Positions 36,795 through 47,020 of a stretch of 60,000 nt of DNA are shown here, piece after piece. The DNA lies in assembly GCA_914767715.1 (NCBI GenBank), contig OU612071.1:20706948-20766947 (forward strand). Reading direction: 5' to 3'. Source of the DNA: Membranipora membranacea (Eukaryota > Bryozoa > Gymnolaemata > Cheilostomatida > Membraniporidae). The notes under the pieces were generated by a model. The model had not been told where the DNA came from. It was given only the letters and a program-made list of their open reading frames with translations, and ran no database searches. Both the position numbers and the translations under genes were made by a program. Positions within the stretch are counted from its first letter, which is position 1. Each line of letters starts with the position of its first letter.

Positions 36795-37023
36795 TGATAA
36801 ACTCCCGTCCATTTATTGTCTTGATACCCTGTGATACCATATGAGAGGCCATGATGTTGCTTGGTTTTTTTGCCTCGGTATCAGTGTGGGTCTGCAGACT
36901 GGATCCTGATGGGGCACAGGAGCATTTGAGGTCGGATGCTTTTCCTGACACCACCGTGACCTGCTGGGAATCGAACACGAAACCTCTCGATTGAAAGACC
37001 CATGCCTTACCCATTGCCCCACA
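36795..37023 (-). mobile_element. tRNA-derived SINE
   Basis: Reading the minus strand from 37023, TGGGGCAATGGGTAAGGC (A box) is followed by TTTCGTGTTCGATTCCCAGC (B box), and then by a non-tRNA body starting GGTGGTGTCAGGAAAAGCA and TCCGACC. A tRNA head joined to a GTCAGGAA--GCATCCG body is a layout I associate with animal SINEs. The 3' end and target duplication are not defined. Confidence 0.55.
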
Positions 37024-37069
37024 GAGATGATATGTTGTGTAATTAATATAAATCAAATCAAACACTTAA

Positions 37070-38814
37070 GACACTTTGCCTATTGATTCAACGGTTCAAG
37101 CAGTGAGCCCTGCTTGAACTTTATTATGCTTGGTCAGTAGATAGTAAGGACTGCATACAACATCACGCGGTAAATAACCATTTATTGATCTGAAATGATT
37201 GTGCTCCTCTCAGTAAACCTCACCCTCAGGGCCATGACAGCCTCCAGCCAAACTATCGAATAATACCAATGTAATCAAAAATTCACCTGCTGTTGATGAT
37301 ATGACAGTATACAGTCACATGGTTAAAATCAACACTCACAAATCAACTAATCTAGAGAATTTTTTGTGCTTGGTCAGCATCCATCTTCTACCCAGCCATT
37401 GATTGACATTATATATTCAGTTCTCATGAATTAAGGATTCCAAACAATATGGAAATGAACAGAGGTTACTCCATTGAATTCAATTCTGTTCAAACACTAG
37501 GAAAATCTCATCACCTATTCGTCAAGGAAAGATAGCAGAAATAAACTTAACCAATAAGGATCAGTTTGTCTACAAAAGCAGCATAGTACCACTGATAACC
37601 TGTAAAGTTATCCATCGAAAAACCTGTAAATTACACACCAACATTTGCTACAACCTTTACAACAAAGACGCCATTGCAGTACAAGCTTGACAAAGCTTGA
37701 AGAAAACTCTCACACCTTGGAGTTAGACCACTACTTCCGGTGGCAAAAAACCTCTTCTGTGAATGCCAAAAATGGAGTGAAATAATGTGATGCATGCTAC
37801 TTCTATCACTTAAGGAAATTTGGGTTCATAGAATACTGAATGGTTTACAGATGACAAATGGAGCCTTGTATTTAAGAATTGCAAAAATGATATTGTCAAA
37901 TACAGGGTATGTAATCGAAAAATGCCGAAAATGGCTCTTGGAGAAGACGAAACGATTTGAGTGATCTGCGTCCGAAAAAAACCTCTGATATAAGTCATAA
38001 GACTTTGAGTAATTAGGTACGGATATGAATTTGTATCACAAGAAACAGTCCATATGATTAGGACTTTGATATCAAATTTTCCTCAAGAAGCAGACCAGTA
38101 GAATTTTTTAACTCACCACGTCCTTAAACCTCTTAAACACTCAAGAACACTCAAGTCATCAAAAACCTAATACTCAGATACAGACTCGATCCTCAAAGTC
38201 TCCGGTCAGTTTGTTAATTCAAAAATCATAAAACCCTTTGTTATAGTATAGATAACATTTTGTTTCCTGCGAAACTGACCAAATTCGCCCTACAAACATA
38301 TGTTTGTGTAACAGACCTCAATTACCAATAACATATCGACAATGTAGCTCTTTAAAGTAGAACTCAACAACAATTCTCTTGTCAATGAAACTCATTGAGG
38401 ATCTTCTATACACATATGTAGTGAACTAGCCACTATATGCACCATGAATAACCACTCTAATCACTGATGGGGGGGCTAAATCACACCTGCCCCCAAGGGA
38501 AGTAAACAAACAGAAAAACCTAGATTAGCTACAACTCCCAAAGACTCTCAAATAAAAACTAATAGAGTTCTTAATTATTTCACTTAGATCTCTTCAGGGT
38601 TATTATTATTTATATTTTCTCACACATTTATATTTATCTAAACTTCAAAGTGATTATTTATCAAAAAAGAAAACATGAAAATCTAAAAATCAGTTTTTTT
38701 GAGATTATACACTTCCCTTTCAAATCAGCCATCGTCCATGTGGAAACTGCTTTTGTATTGCTCCATAAATCATTGACTATTTCAACTACTCTACTGCTCC
38801 AACTTCAATACAAG
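37070..38814. other. no gene recognised
   Basis: Only short AT-rich frames with no recognisable motif are present. The last part contains the upstream region and possible leader of the gene that starts at 38815. Confidence 0.4.
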
Positions 38815-39390
38815 ATGTCTGAACCAGTACCATATGCCTTTGAGCCAAGAAGGAAACGCTCTTTGGATGGTGATAGGGCTCAAGAAGAAGAATTTTATGC
38901 AGATAGTGACTGCTCTGATCTCGAGCCGATGGATAATAATAATAGAAATTATGCTGCTTCATCAGAAACATCCTTACCTCATCATGCTGCTACTATTGTG
39001 CACTATTGCTCAAGAGACATAAAGCTTATTGAACCTAACTCTACCAGTAAATGTATTCTCCAGCTGGAAATGATCCATGATGCAATCACTGACTCCTCAA
39101 TTATACTTGCTTGGAGAAAGGCTCAGAGAGATTTCTGGCACAAAAGATCTGACATGCTAGCTTTCTCAAGGATGACTCCGGAGAATCATCGTTTTCATGG
39201 CTACCAGAACTATGTAGAGTTTGTCCATGGTCATCTGGGCAAGGGCTGTAGAAGGGCGATCCCACTATGTGTAGTAAAACATCTCAGGAGACGTTACCAG
39301 AGTGCGAATGAGAATTACAGAGGCTTTCAACCTAGCGTTGCTGGAGATTTGACTGATGTTGTATGCGCGCTTGCTGATCTCCAAGATTAA
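38815..39390 (+). CDS. small protein with a P2X7-receptor C-terminal-like domain
   Basis: A single-exon frame of 191 codons starts MSEPVPYAFEPRRKR. An acidic Ser/Asp stretch follows (residues 20-45), then HYCSRDIKLIE and, near the end, YQNYVEFVHGHLGKG, AIPLCVVKHLRRRYQS and NYRGFQP. The order PY-FEP, then a Y--FV-----LG segment, then IP-CVV--IR and Y-GF is that of the cytoplasmic C-terminal (ballast) domain of P2X7, which also occurs in free-standing invertebrate proteins, many of them repeat-associated. The zinc-binding cysteines of that domain are largely absent here and there is no channel part. The frame is open on its full length. Its last ~130 bp are duplicated at 40195-40330. A function cannot be assigned. 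Confidence 0.6.
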   Translation: MSEPVPYAFEPRRKRSLDGDRAQEEEFYADSDCSDLEPMDNNNRNYAASSETSLPHHAATIVHYCSRDIKLIEPNSTSKCILQLEMIHDAITDSSIILAWRKAQRDFWHKRSDMLAFSRMTPENHRFHGYQNYVEFVHGHLGKGCRRAIPLCVVKHLRRRYQSANENYRGFQPSVAGDLTDVVCALADLQD

Positions 39391-40978
39391 GAAGAATATC
39401 ACAAAATGCAACCATGCATGTAAGTGTTACCAAAACCATCCACAAATGGCTCTTACAATCCGACCCACCACTCTACTACAAAGATGATAGTTTAATCGTA
39501 ATCGGTACAGACATGGAAGTTGTTTGGGTAGTTAAAGGGCAACCAAGGTTTCGCAGCAATGCATTAGGGTAGTAAATAATGTGCTAGGCAGCATCAGCTC
39601 TGTGCATGACGCGGCGCAAAACTCAAAGTAGTTGCTGACTCTAGGCTGGGTAACACCTCAGTTTAGGGGAGGTTCCAAGACATTGCTTTAATAATGATAG
39701 AGCACAGGCTAAATGATAGCAGGAACAGGAAGCTGCTCTGTGGTATTCTATTTTAGCTGAGTTTGAGTACCTGATGGATGAATTGTTTCACAAGAATTCT
39801 GACTGAATAATCATCCGAATTAGATTTTGTCTTTGTCCCGATGCAGATGTTGCAATCTGCTATCAATCGATGAGAACTTGTTTGAAACCCTGGTTGCCCT
39901 TTAACTGATAATTAAAAGTTTAAATCGGAAGTTAAATGATCTCTTCTGTCCACAAGCTTTTTGAATCATTTGTCTGTCCAATATCGTGCATCAGAATAAC
40001 AATTTTGTGACACATTTACACTACGGTCATGGTTGGACTCAATTTATTTATTTTCATTTCTCATAAAAACAGAATTTCTTAACTCAAACAATACGTAACT
40101 ATATAGTAGTGCCATGTAATTCAGTTGTAAAATGTCATCTTATCACTGCAATTTACTCATTGCTTTACTATTGTATGTTTGTAGGTGATGACGACAGGAT
40201 AGCGATCCCACTATGTGTAATAAAACATCTCAGGAGGCGGTACCAGAGTGCGGATGAGAATTACAGATGATTTCAGCATATCGTTGCTGACGTTGTACGT
40301 GCGCTTGTTGATCTCCAAGATTGAGAAGAATACCTTTAACCACAAAACGCAACTATGCATGTAAGTGTAACCAAACCCATCCACAGATGGCTCTTACAAT
40401 GTGATAGTGAAAATTTGCTTTGAAAAGCATTGTTCATTATAGTTGAAAGACCCCACTATATATCCTGAGGAGATGTAATCCATGTAACTCTTTGATTTAT
40501 TTATCAGTTTTCCCCCACCAAGTAAAGCCAGAACTCTGGTCCATCTGAGTTTTGGCCAGCCCTAGAGAGTGTTGTGAGCTCCCACCGCACTACTACAAAG
40601 ATGATTGTGTAATCGGTACTGACATTGAAGCTGTTTGGGTAGTGAACTGAAAATCAATAGTTTTAATCGGAAGTTAAATGCTCTCTTCTGTCCACAAGCT
40701 TTTTGAATCATTTGTCTGTCAAATATTGTGCATCAGAATAACAATTTTGTGACATATTTACACTACGGTCAAAGTTGGACCGAAGTTATTTAATTTTTTA
40801 TCTCATATAAACAGAATACGTAACTATATAAGAAACAGTATTAGGTATAGTCTGAAACCATATAGTAATATGACAAAAATTATAATGTAGTGTAATGTTA
40901 GTTGTAAAATCATCTCACTACAATTTACTCTGTGTTTTCTACTATTGTATGTTTGTAGGTGATGATGACAGGATAGAA
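39245..40978 (+). repeat. tandem partial duplication of the P2X7-like gene 3' end
   Basis: The segment 39245-40193 (end of the coding region plus downstream DNA) recurs at 40195-40978. Both begin near GCGATCCCACTATGTGT, and the downstream parts share CCACAAGCTTTTTGAATCAT and TTGTATGTTTGTAGGTGATG. The second coding piece has a stop where GGC is expected (TACAGATGATTTCAG). Copy 1 contains the TTAA-flanked MITE 39536-39900, which copy 2 lacks. Copy 2 has its own insertion of about 175 bp at 40400-40580. Confidence 0.85.
39536..39900. mobile_element. 365-bp MITE with TTAA target duplication
   Basis: Bounded by TTAA at 39532-39535 and 39901-39904. The termini AGGGCAACCAAGGTTTC and, reversed, AGGGCAACCAGGGTTTC form inverted repeats of about 18 bp. 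The interior is non-coding. A second copy is at 56584-57188. The matching position in the tandem duplicate (about 40650) reads GGGTAGTGAACTGA and has no insert. Confidence 0.85.
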
Positions 40979-41395
40979 AAGTAGACTAGAGTGTTCGTAG
41001 TACAATTATTGCGATGCAATAACAGTGCATACATCTACTTGCTGGTTATAACAACAGACAAAGTAAAATGAGGTGAGTACTGCTCTATAATATATTTCTG
41101 TCAACAATACAAACGCAGCACTGTACAGGCAAAGACGCTGTTGCTATTTAGTTTCCTGAATGATGGATGGCTGGCTTCAATTTTTAGTCAACCTAGTAAT
41201 GTGTCGATCCTTCAACTCCTGGTTTGAGGGTTTGGGTACTCTAGTTGGGTGTGCGCTCTGTGTGTCCTGTAATAAAGTTGTGAATACATATTATGTATTG
41301 GGTATTGTTAGGCCATAGGGATGGCGCTGCACCAAGTTGAACTGTGATAAAAGTTCATGGCTAAAATATTAAAGCTACAATTCATTATTTTGAAT

Positions 41396-44300
41396 TCAAC
41401 CTACTGGTCTTTTTTTGACAGTTGGCGCTACTGAAGCTTGTAGTACTGCTGCTTTTACGACGTCCCTAAACTCCTGTGTCTTCTTTGCATACTTAGCAGC
41501 ACACCTCCACTCTTTCGACATTTTCGACCAGTATCCTTTCACCTTTTCCTGATTGTTCTCATCTAAAGTGAAGTAATAAGAAAGAATGCTATGTGTGTTT
41601 TTATTGAACTCATATTTTTATTGATGTTTGGTGGCAGATGCCATGCACATACACTGCAGTCTTATTTGATTTCAATTCTTTTTAATTCATAGGATTGTTC
41701 TCTCACCTAGAAGTACTGGTCTGCCGACATTCTCATTGTGATCCATCACCGCTAATCTGACTCTGCCCTGAAACGACGGGAGCTCAAAATCCAATCTCTT
41801 AGGTGCGTATTTGTTTGTCACGCTATTTATATTCTCTAGAGAACCTGTGTAGAGAATATAACAAAGTGTAACATAAATGTTAAAACTCCTAGGTATGAGA
41901 GTCAAATGCCAGAAAGCAGGTTATTGACAAATTTAAGCACATAGAGCTGTGGGATTGTCTGCTTGCCTTTGATCACAAATTTATATCCTGCCGACAGAAG
42001 ATGTACTGTTTAGTGCTTTGTTACCTGTATGGATTGATCTCTCCAGCTTTCTTAAAGATTTGGTGAAGCCATCTCTCTCCAGATTTTTAACAAGAACTTT
42101 GTGTGCTTCGCTGCCCTTATGTAACCATTGTCTATCTTGTTGCTCCTCCCTGTAATATAATTATTTTATTTTTAATTTAAAATGGCTTCTTGAGGACTAC
42201 TACATCTGACAAAGTAGACTAGCCATGGTAAGGACTATTGACACAGTGAATTGGATTGAATTGGGGTAGGAGGCAACGTTCAATGTTCTTAGTTGCATTA
42301 TTGCTTATTTGTTGACTTACTTGTCATATGGTTCATGTAGGCATCGAGCAATTGTATCATAGCATCCTTCAAAATCATGAGTGTTGGTCAAATGGAATTT
42401 GACCGAGTCGAACATGTCAACCAGCAGCTGTATGTCCCCACCACAATGTGATGCCGCGTACCATAGGTGATTCTTAATGTGTTTTAGCCATGGCAGTAGT
42501 TTTTTCTTCTCCTGATGAAAGAAATTATACTTTTATTTTTAGGTAAATTGGAGTTGTCTGCCTGTCAAGGTACATGTTCAAGGAGGAGAAAACTCTGAAC
42601 TGGGTGAGGAGGGCTGGCAATAAAATGGAAATATACTTACATTGGTAGTACATTCATTTGTCAGACGCTTGATGAAATTCTTTGCGACATGCCACACATC
42701 TAGCTGGTGATTAATGAGACTGTGTTCCTTCTTAAGATTACTCGCTATTCCTGTAGGAAAATATTTTGATTTTAACAGTCATTGCTGGTGTGTAAAGGTC
42801 CCTCCCTACAACTTATGAAAGCCTGTCATTTAGCAATGAATATAATACCTGTATGGCCATCTGTGGCTATGCACTCCACGATTATTCCTTCGTTCAGTAC
42901 TTCCTCTAGTCCCTGTATGAAGCCAGCTTTTTCCGCCGTGACAGCGCTGCCTACAACCGCACTCTGTACAACCACCGATTTACATACTTTTCCTGTTTCC
43001 TGCAAAAAAAAAAATACAATTAACTCTCATAATCAATCTATGCTGTTGTAGATGAAGAAAAAGGCTACGTAGCCGTTGTCTGAATACATTTGCTCTTCGC
43101 AGTGATCGAACTACGCTGAGGTTTTCAAGTTAATGAGGGTATGTACTAACATTGTATCATAACTTTCATATTCAATGTAGAATGTCTTACATAGTCAATT
43201 AGCAGATAATGGCAGTATCTGGCAGAATGCCCTGGTGAGTCGAATCTGCCATCTCCTGTCAGAATCACCGGCTTATCTGAAACAACAACATGGCTATTAT
43301 CATCATGATCATATATAAATTAGTATACATGATAGCACAGCACCTCACTCCTTAAAAAAAACAAATAATATTTACCTCTTCTCTTCATATCACTCAGTAT
43401 AGCCTGCTCCTGCTCCTCATATAGTCTGTTAATTGAAGGAATCACGAACTGACTTTGGAACCTGTAGAAAGTCTCACTACTGATGTTGGCAATGCCAAAG
43501 CATTTCATAAAGCTGTTTGTAACCCCATATGTACTGCCACTGAAATATCATGATAATAAAGTTTTGATATATGATGTATGATGATTTTGCTATACATGGT
43601 ACCAAGAACAGGACAATAATTCAGAGAGGAAGAGCTGAAACTAAACAATAAGTAATTTGTATTATTTTTGTTATTCCAGGTATGGTGAAGATTATGATCT
43701 AGTTTGGCTGGGAATGTACGATCAGAAACCACAAAATTGATTTTGCTCACTTCAAAAATGTGCAGGTAACAGACAGCACGTTGCCTGCAAATTTCCCAGA
43801 CCTGCCACCCACTCGAGGTTGGCTTTCCCAATGACTAGAGCCACCACAGCTGGGGCAGCGGTAGCTCACAACCAAAGCTGAGCCAACCTCTCGTGGAGTG
43901 GCCACCATAGGTCCCACACACACGGGACACCGTCTTTGCATGAGCAGCTCCTGTAACTGATCATAGAAAACAATATAGGCTGTGGAGTTTCCAAATTCAT
44001 TCATTAATGGTATAGATTTGTTGCTCATCGTCTCATCACTCTCAGCATCAGATGGCTTGTAAGCTGAAAAACACAGAATAAATTACATTCTCACAATATC
44101 AAGATAGAAATACACTGTATATTTATTATTGTACTGTAATCCGACCACCGATATATTCATTGTTAAATAGGCATGAGCCGTCATTTTCTCAATAGACCCG
44201 AGTCTGTTCCCAATACAAACCAATAGGCTATATTCATTGACATTTTGTTGTTAGCTTTTATAACAAATCACAGGTTTGTTTTTCAGTGAAATGTAACTCA

Positions 44301-45576
44301 CAGGAGTCTAATGTGGTTCTTGAATCATACAACAAGTTTGATATAGATGACACAGAGGCTGGTGTTGAAGTAGAGGGAGGAAAGACTGGTGGCAGAGGTA
44401 GATCTGCGCAGTACTCATGGTCTTCCCCACGATCCATCAGTAACTCGCAGGATACTGCTTTATCCTACACAAAGAATTACCTCAGGAAATTATTATCATA
44501 AATTAGCGTTAAAAAACCAAAGCTTTCTCTTTGGCATACAGGGAAGGCTTCTGTTTATGTATTTTATAAAGTATTGATTGTTTGATATACAATTTTGAAC
44601 TTCATGCCTCCCATCTTCATTTCTTTATATGGAACCAATACAGCACACATACAGCTCGAGTTGTTAAGAGGAAAAGAAACTCAACAAAGTTGCAAGGAGG
44701 AAAACATAGCAAAAACAAGCTGAGTTTACAGAACAAAAACCAAGTATCACAGTGCCACTGGTTTATGCCACAAACTCCCTTGTCCCAAACTCCCTTCTTC
44801 AGCCACTGATATCATAGGAGTTGGCTTACCTTTTTGGTCAGGTAAAACAACTCCCAAGATTTGATAGCATGGCATTTACATATCTGTATCACTAAAACCA
44901 GGGAGTTTGGGACCTATATCCCAAACTCCCTGCTCAAACAAAGCCAGTAGAGGCACAGCTCAAGATCTTATAACATTATTGGAACATTATAACACAGCTA
45001 CTTACAATACACCCAGGAGGTTTTGTAGGCTGAGAAGAGAATATATAACCATATATCTTTTAGTATCAAGACACCTGCCAGAGCCACCCAGATCGCACCG
45101 GGCTAAATCGTACTGCGAGCATAATTGCGTTTCTGATTTAGAAGATGGGCACATACACCTTGTTCTTTTTTGTTTGCATCCATAGATTCGAGTGTAAATA
45201 GCGAGGATTACAGCAGAACATTCTTGGTGGTATCAGTTCGATTCTCAAGGCATCTCAGTTCTAAAGCACTTGGAGATGTAATGATCATAAATAATGTTAG
45301 GAATTCAAGAAACATACATACCTCTTCCGTAACTATGCTTTCACTTGGCAGGGCTTTGGCAAGCAAAGCAAAATTTATGTGGCTGCCAGCCCTCACAGCA
45401 ACAACCGAACCGTGGTGGAAATGTCTCCCACATATCAACGGTTTGGTACTCAATTTATGTTGGAAATTTGGCAGCGCTTGTGACCACGCTGTGTGGTCAC
45501 TACCCATATCCGGACCAGTGAAGAGGGGAATCTGATGACTACGCACAACACGGCATATTAAACATCGTGGTGGCAT
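41396..45576 (-). CDS. intact 11-exon THAP-domain/Kolobok-type transposase-derived gene
   Basis: Eleven exons join in one frame (1,863 nt, 620 residues) with GT-AG introns: 45322-45576, 44302-44464, 43751-44063, 43376-43539, 43191-43276, 42849-42999, 42641-42750, 42321-42511, 42025-42149, 41707-41844, 41396-41562. Exon 1 is a THAP-type zinc finger (MPPRCLIC, a conserved W in HTAW, ICGRHF, then ALPS). Exon 3 has a zinc ribbon (CPVC ... YRCPSCGG) and WESQP. Later exons carry the transposase-like core: TGDGRFDSPGHSARY, ATDGHTGI, HQLDVWHVAKN, HIKNHLWYAASHCGGD and APKRLDFELPSFQGRVRLA. This order matches THAP-containing Kolobok transposases, which insert at TTAA. Ten introns, no stop and no recognisable flanking inverted repeats suggest a host (domesticated) gene, though a living element is not excluded. 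I have not assigned the third catalytic residue. Confidence 0.85.
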
Positions 45577-47020
45577 GTCGGTTTGTTCTACAGAAAAAAG
45601 TTACATGTTTTTTTGTTTCATGGAGTCCATGATACACCACTAGCAGAACTCCTCTACCTACTCAACCCCAGTCTGTGTCTGAGAGAAGCACAGCATTGAT
45701 TGGGAAAACAATCCTGAAGAGAATATATGCTACAAATCAGTTGATCAACTCCTTGAACAATCTATGCAATGAGAAAGTTGATTGAATTTTTTGGTGGAAA
45801 TCTTGTATCTCAGCTTGATCATTACTTTCCTTTTTTGCTAGCAGCTGTGGTTAGTTAGAATTTACAACATCAACTCATACATCAATCAGCTAGGCCAACT
45901 ATGACTGATCATTCAATGGAGTCTATTACTCCCAAGTAAACAGCTGTCTTATACCAGGGGGAATGTAACCTGCCTGCTTTTACAACGAGTGAACTAGGAC
46001 TAGTTTGTTTAACAATTATCAATACAATGAACTCCCACTCAGCTCTTTGTTCAATTCTCTCTTCAATTATTATGTGTGGGATTAACAGATGCAATCAATA
46101 TTCCTAAGCTGAATTATACAATGTGCATCTTAGATATGGGATAGCAAAGAGCTTGGGAACCCTGGAGTTCTAGGATCATGCTCTGATTGTAGATAATTAC
46201 AACTACTTCCTCAATCGTGGGCTAGTAATTGTAAACAAAGATTTTCCCGCCTTTTTTCAACTGACCAATCAGAACAGAGTGGATAGCTATAACGGAAGTG
46301 AGCTTTTCTTATTAGTTTTATTTTATTATTTATATATAATACCACACAGAAAAATGAAAAAATACAATTAAGAGTTATATAACTTGTCATTTAAGAATAA
46401 CTCATAACTTGTGGTTGATTTCCACTTTAAAGATTTTCTGACGTATTATTGTATAGTGCAATGGTCCTGTTTACAGAGCAATGCATGGCAGAAAAAGTCA
46501 CAACAAATTAGCTGAAAACTAAAACTATAATGATGGAAAAAGATATAATTGAGAGAATAACTCAATTTCATAATCAGTACTCATAGATTTTGAATTTATA
46601 CCTAACATGAAAGCCACAACAAATATTGTGTAGATGAAACAGTCAAAGAAAAGATTCCAAAATATATTATTGACAAATTGCCAAAATGCTAACCATACCA
46701 AAAACCATACTAAAAAGGTTGCACAAGAAAAGTACAAAAAAGCGTTGATGTGTTTTAGGCATTTCATACTTAACATGTTTTTTCGTGTTTGCATGTTAGG
46801 AGATACAATTATTTTGTTAAACAACAAGCGAAGCATCTCATACAAATTTCAATGGCATCCAATATCAACAATAAAGCTGTTAAAAGACCAAAAGCTTTAT
46901 TCAAAGTGAGCCCTGAAGCAATGAGTAATTATTGAGATAACTAGCCATTATGCTGAAGAGAGAGAAGGTATTAAAACTTGAAACACACTCTACGCAGCAT
47001 GTTCTTTGTTGTCATTTGCA
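45577..47020. other. intergenic stretch between two minus-strand genes
   Basis: No coding region is supported. This stretch must hold the promoter of the THAP/transposase gene (upstream of 45576) and the 3' flank of the OTU gene (below 47021). Short frames here match nothing I know. Confidence 0.4.

Noticed and set aside
44286-45185. Plus-strand frames at 44.3-45.2 kb
   Set aside because: The first lies opposite a confirmed exon of the THAP/transposase gene (44302-44464); the others lie in its first intron and lack motifs.
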